64,000 nucleotides of DNA, taken from the NCBI RefSeq assembly GCF_004402045.1, contig NZ_SOMG01000001.1:1-64000 (forward strand), written 5' to 3'. The notes under the pieces are model-generated. The model was given only the letters and a program-made list of their open reading frames with translations, searched no databases and had not been told where the DNA came from. The translations under genes and the position numbers were made by a program. Shown here piece after piece: positions 56,388 to 63,750 of the stretch. Position 1 is the stretch's first letter. The number at the start of each line of letters is the position of its first letter. Source of the DNA: Lelliottia nimipressuralis. GTDB taxonomy: Bacteria; Pseudomonadota; Gammaproteobacteria; Enterobacterales; Enterobacteriaceae.

Positions 56388-57202
56388 ATGGATATATATC
56401 TGAACCAGAAGAGATCTATTAATTACTATGCTGCCATGGCGCAGATAGAAGCAAATTCCTTGTGGAACGTAGCAACGCAGGTCGCCAGCGCACACTTTAA
56501 AGATGGGCTGACCCGTATCAGGTTTCTTGATGAAATTAAAGGATTTATTAATGCGCAGCGTAACGGTATCCGTCAGGCTAGTAATGATGATGTATGCAAA
56601 GAGTGCATCGCGAATTTAAAAGCCGAATGCGATAACCTTAAGATTCAGGACAGAATGTTGCGCACGGGCGAGGCTTATCTGGCGGCTGCCGTAAAATTTT
56701 ATGAAGAAAATGGGAAAATAGTAGGGTACGCAATTAGCGTTGTTGGAATTGTCCTTGGCGCCATTCAGATTGTGGGCGGTGCAACTATGGCTGTTGGTTC
56801 AGCGAGCACCGGGAATGTCCTCGGGGTAATTGCTGGGGCAACGCTGATCTTTCATGGAACCAGTAATCTAATGGAAAATATTGATAAGCTAACCGGAGTG
56901 CCAAATCCAGGGAATATTGCTAAGGATGCGTATATGGGGCTGCAGAGTTTCTGGGATTTGAGCGTAAGACAGGCATGTTAGCCTGGCAAGGGATGAACAT
57001 GGTTACGTCAATGTACGGAATATTTCGCCCAATGCTTAAGCTGGAAAGTTGGAGGCTGTACGACTGGTTATCTACTGACTTTTACCGCAAAGTTTCAACG
57101 ATGACACGTCCGGCGCTGGCTATTGAAGTTGGACAATCAGCCCATAAACTTTATACGATGGGCAAAACCTATAATACCGATGAAAAAGAGTTTGCTCGCT
57201 AG
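56388..57202 (+). pseudogene. DUF4225 family protein, interrupted by a one-base frameshift
   Basis: Two frames together make one DUF4225-like protein. The first (56388-56981) encodes the helical N-terminal part and two glycine-rich hydrophobic segments (VVGIVLGAIQIVGGATMAVG and LGVIAGATLIFHG) and then runs into out-of-frame sequence after KDAYMG. The other frame continues as AAEFLGFERKTGMLAWQGMN and on to WRLYDWLSTDFYRKVSTMTRPAL. Restoring one G in the run at 56936-56939 (GGGG to GGGGG) gives a single 271-residue protein. DUF4225 proteins are suspected membrane-active effector modules; the function is unproven. Confidence 0.8.
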
Positions 57203-57207
57203 TCAGA

Positions 57208-57227
57208 AAGGAGGGTTATCCCTCCTT
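57208..57227. terminator. Convergent hairpin between the DUF4225 gene and protein B
   Basis: AAGGAGGG and CCCTCCTT pair perfectly around TTAT. It lies 6 nt past the DUF4225 stop, and the stop codon of the convergent gene is in the loop. Confidence 0.7.
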
Positions 57228-57542
57228 GCGTAAAAATTTCACAGCCTTCCATGAAACAGACAACGGTGCCATTCCTAATATAAAAAAACATAAAACGATA
57301 ATTACTGCAAAATAAATCAAACCATTACCATAATCTCTTGTGATAGTGGCATAGGTGGCAAAAAGCAGTAAACCAATGACAATTACCCAGGACGTGTAGA
57401 AACGTCTTTTAAGCTCAACTAATAGTGAATGCAGAGTCCGATCCTTACGTTTCGGGTCTTCAAGTGCGGCGCGCAAAGCCGTAATGTTTTTATCAGTAAA
57501 ACCGTATAACCGCAGTTTCGTTTCCTGTTGTGCGTCTATCAC
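57216..57542 (-). CDS. Small two-helix membrane protein B
   Basis: 108 residues. A soluble N-terminal part (YGFTDKNITALRAALEDP, DRTLHSLLVELKRRF) is followed by two membrane helices (about 50-68 and 75-94) and WKAVKFLRKEG. It is distantly similar to protein A at 55798 (shared GFT, TL..LL..L..RF, late P-L and W-K/R-A-hydrophobic). It converges with the DUF4225 gene. An immunity or partner role is inferred from the arrangement only. Confidence 0.75.
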   Translation of the reverse strand: MIDAQQETKLRLYGFTDKNITALRAALEDPKRKDRTLHSLLVELKRRFYTSWVIVIGLLLFATYATITRDYGNGLIYFAVIIVLCFFILGMAPLSVSWKAVKFLRKEG

Positions 57543-57919
57543 TCTTCACTCCTGAACTTTGAATGCTCCTGCCTGATTATATAAAACAATAACAGTTATG
57601 GATGAACAAAAACAGATTCATAAATCACTGAGGTCGTGAGCTACTCTATTGTGCCTGTAGTCAGAAAAAGCCCGCTACGTGCCTGACAGCCTGAACATAA
57701 GTATACCCCTCGTCCAGGAGAGATTGCTTTATGGCTAAGAATTACCCCTACGGGGTGCGTGTCGTTGCGGGCAACGACAGAATCCGTCCTATTACCGCTA
57801 TATGTGGCTAAGCGAGCAAACTCCTCAGGGGCATTACTGTTCCTTCAAAAATATCTGGCCTGAATATAAATGACTCGATATTCTGTAATGCTTTGTCTTT
57901 TTTGTGAACAGGAAAAAGT
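57543..57919. other. Intergenic region with a decayed small frame
   Basis: A 377-bp region between protein B and the nucleotidyltransferase gene. Apart from the interrupted small frame at 57731-57873 I see no gene. Confidence 0.5.
57731..57873 (+). pseudogene. Possible frameshifted small gene
   Basis: An ATG with CAGGAG upstream opens MAKNYPYGVRVVAGNDR and then stops early. A shift after GNDR into another frame gives NPSYYRYMWLSEQ and TPQGHYCSFKNIWPEYK before a stop. Adding one base near 57780 would give a 47-residue protein. No family recognised. Confidence 0.4.
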
Positions 57920-58717
57920 ATGCTAAGTACGCTACCCGATTTACACAGAAGTTTTGCAGAGCAACTAAAGCTTAAGTTTCAGTCTGACTCGCGGATTCAC
58001 TCCCTTCTCGCTGGCGGCTCGCTTGTTCATGGCGGGTTCGATAAATATTCCGATCTCGATTTTGTCGTTGTGGTAGACCCTCTCTACTATGACGAAATCA
58101 TGGCACAACGTATTGTGCTCGCCGGAACACTGGGCCATCTGCTCCATGCTTTCACCGGAGAACATGTCGGAGAGCCTCGTCTGCTTATCTGCCTGTATGG
58201 CCCTGAACTCCTTCACGTCGATCTGAAATTTGTCACCATGGAAATGCTCACTCAACGCGTTGAGGAACCAGCAGTGCTGTTTACCCGTGATAACCTGGCT
58301 TTGGAGCGTCAACTGGCAAAATTTAGTGCTCATTGGCCTAATATGACGCCGGAGTGGTTTGAGTCCCGAGCCTGGATCTGGCTTCATTATGCGGTGGTGA
58401 AACTGGGAAGGGGCGAACTCTTTGAAGCGATTGGCATGCTGTCGTTCTTCCGGGAGCAAGTGCTGGGTCCTATGCTGTTCCGTCGTGCAAATCTTCCGCA
58501 ACGTGGGGTTCGCCGCATTGAATCCCATGGCATTGATCCTGATGATCTGCTGACTTCCACGCTGGCAACACACGATAGTGACTCCGTCAGCATGGCCATC
58601 AGAAAGGCTGTTGACGCTTATATCAATCTGCGGGCTGATGCGTTGCCGGAAAATATCGCAGACGATGCGGCACGCTGGGCGGTTCTTGCCATGCTGAAAG
58701 CCGGAACCCGAACCTGA
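57920..58717 (+). CDS. Nucleotidyltransferase-domain protein
   Basis: 265 residues. The pol-beta-type nucleotidyltransferase motif is AGGSLVHGGFDKYSDLDFVVVV at residues 30-51 (GG-S ... D-x-D), with a third acidic residue in HVDLKFV near 100. A helical C-terminal domain follows. It resembles aminoglycoside adenylyltransferase-type enzymes in layout, but the substrate is unknown and resistance cannot be inferred. It stands between two accessory segments. Confidence 0.82.
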   Translation: MLSTLPDLHRSFAEQLKLKFQSDSRIHSLLAGGSLVHGGFDKYSDLDFVVVVDPLYYDEIMAQRIVLAGTLGHLLHAFTGEHVGEPRLLICLYGPELLHVDLKFVTMEMLTQRVEEPAVLFTRDNLALERQLAKFSAHWPNMTPEWFESRAWIWLHYAVVKLGRGELFEAIGMLSFFREQVLGPMLFRRANLPQRGVRRIESHGIDPDDLLTSTLATHDSDSVSMAIRKAVDAYINLRADALPENIADDAARWAVLAMLKAGTRT

Positions 58718-58844
58718 AAGGTTTCGGTCTGGTTCGTCCCCCGAGTTCAGACGACATTTGCTTAAAAATGGTCGTCTGAATTTCGGTTGTGACGGTCTTA
58801 CTGAATGCTTAGATTCATTTTCAATCTATCGAGAGGATATGGAT

Positions 58845-59621
58845 ATGAACTTTGCAGAGCTCCACAACCAGCATGAACCTCTTCTTATCGCTAACGTCTG
58901 GGATGCCGCCAGTGCTGTCGCAGTGCAAGAAGCAGGTTATCAGGCATTGGGAACGTCCAGCGCAGCAATTGCGTCCACACTGGGATATGAAGACGGGCAG
59001 GGAATGCCGTTTGATGAGTTATTTTACATGGTCACCCGTATCCGGGCAGTCAGCAACCTGCCTTTGAGCGTTGACATGGAAGCAGGGTATGGTGATTCAG
59101 CCGAAGAGATAACAGCCAATCTTAGGCGCCTTACTCATACAGGCGTAGCAGGCGTTAACATTGAAGACAGCAGAGTCATAAACGGGGTGCGTCAGCTTGA
59201 CGATGCCTCTGATTTTTCCTGTACCCTGAAAACAGTATGCGATGCGTTGAAAAGCGAAAATCATTGCCTGTTTCTGAACATCCGGACTGATACTTACCTG
59301 CTCGGGCATGAAGACGCGTTGCAGGAGACGATATTACGGGGTCAGAGCTATAAAGCTGCAGGTGCTGACGGCCTTTTTGTTCCCTGCCTGACGTCAGAGA
59401 AAGACATCAGCCTCGTTGCAGAGGCAACGGGCCTGCCTCTGAATGTCATGTGTATGCCCGATCTTCCGTCGTTCGACAGGCTGAAACGGGCCGGGGTAAG
59501 CCGCATTTCAATGGGCAATTTTGTTCATTCAGCCATGCAGTCAACGCTGACTGATGTCATGCATGCGATCCGATCTCGTCAGACGTTTGAAGGACTTTTT
59601 GGTGATGAAAATAACCGATAA
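58845..59621 (+). CDS. Isocitrate lyase/PEP mutase superfamily protein
   Basis: 258 residues forming a PEP mutase/isocitrate lyase barrel. Visible are ANVWDAASAVAVQEAGYQALGTSSAAIA near the start, LSVDMEAGYGDSAEE near residue 65 (metal site), GVNIEDS near 95 and LFLNIRTDTYL near 140. It lacks the extra domains of true isocitrate lyase. The reaction could be C-C or P-C lyase or oxaloacetate-type; it is unknown. The ATG at 58845 has GAGAGG at 8 nt. It overlaps the Ada-like gene by 17 nt. Confidence 0.87.
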   Translation: MNFAELHNQHEPLLIANVWDAASAVAVQEAGYQALGTSSAAIASTLGYEDGQGMPFDELFYMVTRIRAVSNLPLSVDMEAGYGDSAEEITANLRRLTHTGVAGVNIEDSRVINGVRQLDDASDFSCTLKTVCDALKSENHCLFLNIRTDTYLLGHEDALQETILRGQSYKAAGADGLFVPCLTSEKDISLVAEATGLPLNVMCMPDLPSFDRLKRAGVSRISMGNFVHSAMQSTLTDVMHAIRSRQTFEGLFGDENNR

Positions 59622-60651
59622 GAATTTATGTGATATCTGGTATCAGGCATTACTGGAACGTGCTTCAGAATATACTGGCGTGTTTTTTGTTGGCGTCAAA
59701 ACCACTGGCGTATTCTGTATTTCGGTATGCCGGGCACGAAAGCCTAAACGTGAAAATGTCGAATTTTATAAAGATGCCAAATCTGCCCTTGCGGCCGGCT
59801 TTCGTCCCTGTAAGGTCTGCAGGCCTGCTGAAAATGCGCATAGCGCGCCATTATTTGTTGAACAGGCGCTTGCGCTTGTCAGGCGCGATATAAAATCCCG
59901 CGTAACAGACGCGGAGCTTCGTCAGCATGGAATCAGTCCGGAGCGGGTAAGACGCTGGTTCCTGCAACATCATGGCATCACTTTTCAGGCTTTCCAGAGA
60001 ATGCAGCGGGTGAACGTTGCCTTGCAGGAGCTGAAAAGCGGCCGAGCTGCGACTGACGTTGCGCTGGACAATGGCTATGAATCCCTGAGCGGGTTTGGTT
60101 ATACCTACAAGCGACTTACTGGCGCAGCGCCGACTCAGACAACCCAGGTGATTGTCATTCACCGTTTTACCACGACGCTTGGGCCTATGTTTGTCTGCGC
60201 AACAGAGCGGGGAGTCTGTCTGCTGGAGTTTACCGATCGCCGGATGTTAGAAACAGAATTTCGCGATATTCAGCGTTTATTTAACGCCAGAATAGTCACC
60301 GGAGAAAACAGCCATACCCGGCAGACGGTAAAGGATATCAGCGAGTATTTTGCCGGAACGCGCCGACAGTTTGATCTCTCTGTAGATGCCCCGGGGAGTG
60401 ATTTTCAAAAATCCGTCTGGCACGAGCTGCGTGCAGTTCCCTATGGACAGACTTCACACTATCAGGCCATTTCACAACGGATGAATAAGCCAAATGCTGT
60501 GCGTGCCGTCGCTGCTGCTAATGGTGCAAACCGGATTGCGATCGTGATCCCCTGTCATAGGATAATTGGGAAAGATGGCGCGATGACAGGTTACGGAGGG
60601 GGTATTTCTAGAAAAGAATGGCTCATTGAGCATGAGAGAAACAATGTTTAA
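59605..60651 (+). CDS. Ada-like methylated-DNA repair protein and regulator
   Basis: A 348-residue protein with the three-part design of Ada (354 in E. coli). An N-terminal zinc/methyl-acceptor domain has FCISVC near residue 36 and RPCKVCRP near 69. An AraC-type DNA-binding region (about 85-185) follows, and a C-terminal O6-alkylguanine methyltransferase domain has the active-site IPCHRIIG near 315. It removes alkyl groups from phosphotriesters and guanine. It is clearly divergent from E. coli Ada. The ATG at 59605 is inside the preceding gene, so the two are translationally coupled. Confidence 0.87.
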   Translation: MKITDKNLCDIWYQALLERASEYTGVFFVGVKTTGVFCISVCRARKPKRENVEFYKDAKSALAAGFRPCKVCRPAENAHSAPLFVEQALALVRRDIKSRVTDAELRQHGISPERVRRWFLQHHGITFQAFQRMQRVNVALQELKSGRAATDVALDNGYESLSGFGYTYKRLTGAAPTQTTQVIVIHRFTTTLGPMFVCATERGVCLLEFTDRRMLETEFRDIQRLFNARIVTGENSHTRQTVKDISEYFAGTRRQFDLSVDAPGSDFQKSVWHELRAVPYGQTSHYQAISQRMNKPNAVRAVAAANGANRIAIVIPCHRIIGKDGAMTGYGGGISRKEWLIEHERNNV

Positions 60652-60783
60652 TGGCGTAAGGCTACAGTGTAGCCGGAAAATTTTACGGGCTTTCATGACT
60701 TCATCCGTCGCTGAGTCTGCATACTTCTCAGGAGCATTTATCCATTTCAGCGGAAAGCCTTTTCATTATGTTAAATAATGACT

Positions 60784-61251
60784 TCAGCTTACGTTTTCCG
60801 ACGCCGGTGCGGCAGATATCGTTATATTCTTTTTCAGACCTGACTCCCGTTTAACCCCTTTTGGATCGGAAGCAAAAGGAAGCCGCAGGCGAGGTGAATC
60901 TGATACTTTCAGTGTCCAGATATAATCCCCAATAAACCTGAAACCCACGCTATCGTCAGTGACCTGGAGATCCGCAAAACTCCCTGTCGAGTACTCATTT
61001 CCTAAACGAACAATTTCTTTAAGCCCGTCATGAACGTCAATAAGGGCAATCGTCAGAGATTCCTCGAAAATAATGTCATCCGTCAGAAACAGGAGGTAAC
61101 GCTGCTCATTAACCTGAACCGCTGCTTCAAGCACTTGCCCCGGTACAATAATGCCGGTGCTTTTACCATTGAGCACAACGTCAGATTGAGCCTGGGATAC
61201 ATCGGTAGCGTCGCGAACCTTAACCAATGATATTGAATTAACCTGTTGCAT
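60784..61251 (-). CDS. Hypothetical protein
   Basis: About 155 residues from the ATG at 61251 (MQQVNSISLVKVRDATDVS). It is soluble and beta-rich (QVNEQRYLLFLTDDIIFEES, SVGFRFIGDYIWTLKV). I do not recognise the family. The open frame continues upstream to 61407 but that part reads through the tail-fibre remnant in a different frame. The ATG at 61281 is an alternative. Confidence 0.6.
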   Translation of the reverse strand: MQQVNSISLVKVRDATDVSQAQSDVVLNGKSTGIIVPGQVLEAAVQVNEQRYLLFLTDDIIFEESLTIALIDVHDGLKEIVRLGNEYSTGSFADLQVTDDSVGFRFIGDYIWTLKVSDSPRLRLPFASDPKGVKRESGLKKNITISAAPASENVS

Positions 61252-61253
61252 AA

Positions 61254-61478
61254 TCAATTCCACAAACGTCCCATTTCCCATGCGGCAAGAGCGCCCACCG
61301 ATAGTTGTGCCAACCGCGCCAGCAGTACCACTTGCCCCGACTTCCTCCATTGAATGATAAGACCTTCTGGCAATTTCTGGTATCCATTGATGCTTAAAGA
61401 CGTGCAAAGTTGTTCATACCGGGAACCTGGTTTGCATCCTTCCCCAACATTTCTTGTAGTGGCATCGTCTAAACCCAA
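61254..61478 (-). pseudogene. Prophage tail-fibre fragment
   Basis: A 74-residue frame on the minus strand contains LGLDDATTRNVGEG (with an in-frame TTG as its first codon) and INGYQKLPEGLIIQW. Both are typical of phage tail-fibre C-termini. It has no start of its own and runs out into unrelated residues, so it is a remnant. Confidence 0.6.
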
Positions 61479-61565
61479 AATTAGGATAACGTTAAGGCGT
61501 ATGTTCTGGACGATACCAAAGGCCGGTATTAGGATTTAGTTCGTCAGCTTAAACAGGGAAAGGCG

Positions 61566-62012
61566 ATGGATACGACCGAACAGTTAAACGGAACATACTT
61601 CTTTGATGGAATGAGCGTCGATAAAGAGGAGCTACTTTACTGGCTTATTCTGGATGAATTTAAAAAGCAGTTTAGTGATGTGATTGATTTGTTGGCAATT
61701 GCTTCCATGTTAGTCAGCTTGCCGGTAATCCCTGTCAGCGGGAAACTGGGGGCTGGTGCTGCAACCAGGGGGACAAGCCCGCTTTCTCTTGGGCTTCGTA
61801 CCCTTATTCGACAGCGTTTTAAGCAGGGCCGTAGAACTATTACCTGGGCAAAACTTTTACGTGGCGAATGGGCATACACAACCAGTATAGGAGCATACAT
61901 CGGGAGATGGCTCCCTTGGGTTGGTGCCGTACTGACGGCCTATAACCTTGCCATGATCACCCATAACGTTATCCACCGTTATCAGCTTATCGTTGGGCCA
62001 GGAGAAAGGTAA
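61566..62012 (+). CDS. Hypothetical membrane protein paired with a DUF1493 gene
   Basis: 148 residues. Hydrophobic segments are near 45-62 (LLAIASMLVSLPVIPVSG) and 118-138 (LPWVGAVLTAYNLAMITHNV), separated by a basic Arg-rich stretch. Proteins of this layout, with a DUF1493 partner, recur in enterobacterial accessory and type VI secretion regions; no function is known. Its stop overlaps the next start (TAATG). Confidence 0.72.
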   Translation: MDTTEQLNGTYFFDGMSVDKEELLYWLILDEFKKQFSDVIDLLAIASMLVSLPVIPVSGKLGAGAATRGTSPLSLGLRTLIRQRFKQGRRTITWAKLLRGEWAYTTSIGAYIGRWLPWVGAVLTAYNLAMITHNVIHRYQLIVGPGER

Positions 62013-62326
62013 TGACAGACAAAGCAGCACTCGTCAGGGAACTCATTAAAAAACACTTCTGGGAAATGTCTGACGATACTTCTGTAAGTACAGGTAAACA
62101 AAGTGTACTCCCGGAAGATATGACGGATTTTCTTGAGGAGTATTCAGAAAGTCTGGATGTAGATATGTCTGGCTTTGTCTTTAATCGATATTTCCCTAAT
62201 GAGGGGATTCGATTTCTGCCGAATGCCATATTACCCCGCTATCTTAGAACAGATCATCATGCACCCGAACCATTGACGGTAAGCATGCTTATTGATTCGG
62301 CAAATGCAGGTCGCTGGCTTTTTTAA
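62012..62326 (+). CDS. DUF1493 family protein
   Basis: A 104-residue protein with the family end MSGFVFNRYFPNEGIRFLP followed by NAILPRYLRTDHHAPEPLTV. The N-terminal half resembles a small acidic helical domain (EDMTDFLEEYSESLDVD). It is coupled by a TAATG overlap to the membrane protein before it, so the two probably form a complex. The function is unknown. Confidence 0.85.
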   Translation: MTDKAALVRELIKKHFWEMSDDTSVSTGKQSVLPEDMTDFLEEYSESLDVDMSGFVFNRYFPNEGIRFLPNAILPRYLRTDHHAPEPLTVSMLIDSANAGRWLF

Positions 62327-62630
62327 TAGTAAGGTAAAATGAACTGCGGCAATATCCGCCCTTTTTAGGGCTGATAATAGGCTGGTAGGTTATTTTTGTG
62401 AGTGACGACTACGGCCGCCGGAGCCTGCAAACGCTGTGCGAGATTATTGACGTGAAAAAGGAAATGAAACAGGCTGCCGGTTGCTACATTCGCTAGCCTG
62501 AGGAGGTGTAGCGCTTCAGCATCAATAATAAACTGAACGATTTTATGTAGACGCACGGCGGGAACACTCCAGGATAGAGGTTCGGATTTAATGAGTTGCC
62601 TTCAGACTTCACGGGACAAATTGCAGGCAC
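62327..62630. other. Intergenic region left of the ssrA-derived junction
   Basis: A 304-bp stretch without a supported gene. Short frames on both strands have no recognisable family. Confidence 0.45.
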
Positions 62631-62663
62631 AAAAAAGCCCGCAGGGCTTGCGCCGTGCGGGCT
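62631..62663 (-). terminator. ssrA-type terminator displaced from ssrA
   Basis: On the minus strand AGCCCGCA pairs with TGCGGGCT, followed by a run of Ts. The stem and loop (CGGCGCAAGCCC) and the flanking text match the region downstream of enterobacterial ssrA as I remember it. No tmRNA body is present upstream of it here, so an insertion has separated it from ssrA. Confidence 0.75.
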
Positions 62664-62709
62664 CTTAGGACTTCATCGGATGACACTGGTAATCACCGAT
62701 GGAGAGTTT

Positions 62710-62735
62710 TGGTGGAGCTGGCGGAGTCTGAATCG
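62710..62735 (-). mobile_element. att-like site: tmRNA 3' end at island junction
   Basis: The minus strand contains CCGCCAGCTCCACCA ending at 62710, identical to the 3' acceptor end of tmRNA. Past this the similarity decays (GATTCAGACT in place of the expected GGTTCAACTC with one indel). The following sequence towards the terminator reads AAACTCTCCATCGGTGATTA as downstream of ssrA. This is the expected far junction of an element integrated at the ssrA 3' end; the intact ssrA should lie beyond the right edge. Confidence 0.75.
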
Positions 62736-62905
62736 GTGCTGTAATTGGTTGAAATATTTAAATTCAACTTTGTGATGGTGCCTAATGTAGTGCCTAAAAA
62801 TATTTTTACTTTTTTGCCCAGTTAAGAGATGGGGGGGAAGAAGACTGCACAGCATAAGTTCTCGTTTCCCTCATAGTTCGTTTGGTTTTTAAAATGTCTA
62901 CCAGT

Positions 62906-63253
62906 TCACAATGAGTTTGAGTCGTCATGGATTATCTCCGTCAATAAAAAGCGCCAGCGGCGATGGCTCGCGTATTGGGAGAGATCAACAAGGATCATAA
63001 CGCGCTCGCCCACTTGCAGGCTAAGTCGCAAGAGGACGCATGTGCACACGACCACATCGCTAACTGGTGAAACCATACTGGTAAAGAGGGCATTGCACAA
63101 CGACGATTTTCCTGCCCCAGTTTTATCCATAATGCCGATTACTGGCTCGTAGTAAGTAAGCTGGTTTATCTGATGCAGAATACACTCTGATGCCCAGAGT
63201 GGCAGACCGGAAAGCGATTTCTACAGTGACTTCAAACCGTCAAATTGTTTCAT
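62906..63253 (-). pseudogene. Decayed YfjP/YeeP-type GTPase of a CP4-like island
   Basis: The minus strand starts at an ATG at 63253 with GAGGAG upstream, reads MKQFDGLKSL, then hits a TAG and continues in the same frame as KSLSGLPLWASECILHQINQ then LTYYEPVIGIMDKTGAGKSS. The P-loop (GKTGAGKSS type, first Gly changed to Asp) and VSPVSDVVVCT match the GTPases of CP4-57-like islands. After LVDL the sequence diverges and ends, so the G3 and later motifs are missing. Confidence 0.75.
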
Positions 63254-63750
63254 TACTGCTCCTCTGAAAAGGAATACAAAAAAGGCAGAATTGTGAGGCT
63301 CTGCCGTTAAGGGGGATGTTCAGGAAGATGATATCTGTCTGAAATTTTTTATAATGCTGGTGTGCGTTTCCACTCGTTGAACTCACAGCAAGAAGCGGAC
63401 CGTCTGAAGGAATGAGGGGGCTGCTATGAGCGATATATAGTCATTCGAACCCTGAGGATTACACTTTGAAGTGATTCAGGGTATCCCCAAAAGTTTAAAG
63501 TCATTGAACCCGACACCGCAGACACCTGCATAACTTCTATCGCACCTTACAGAAAGGTAGCACTGACCACTGGCATGCTACTCAATTTATATTTTATCAA
63601 GAAATTATCAGCGCTGTAAGCCGCAAATAATCATAAAAAACGTTTATTTCTTACTGCAAGATGAAATCAAGCTCCCTATAAAACCCTTGCTAATTCAGTT
63701 AGCATATCCGATATTTTTTTAAGGCAGAAAATGCAATAAGGAAAATCTGG
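63254..63750. other. AT-rich island DNA without a supported gene
   Basis: A 497-bp region between the GTPase remnant and the last gene start. I see no convincing open frame, tRNA or repeat. Confidence 0.45.

Noticed and set aside
57920..58717. Reading the nucleotidyltransferase as an aminoglycoside resistance gene
   Set aside because: Only the general nucleotidyltransferase core is visible; nothing specific to a resistance enzyme can be seen.
62365..62556. 63-codon minus-strand frame near the ssrA junction
   Set aside because: No ribosome site and no family; flanking sequence is non-coding.
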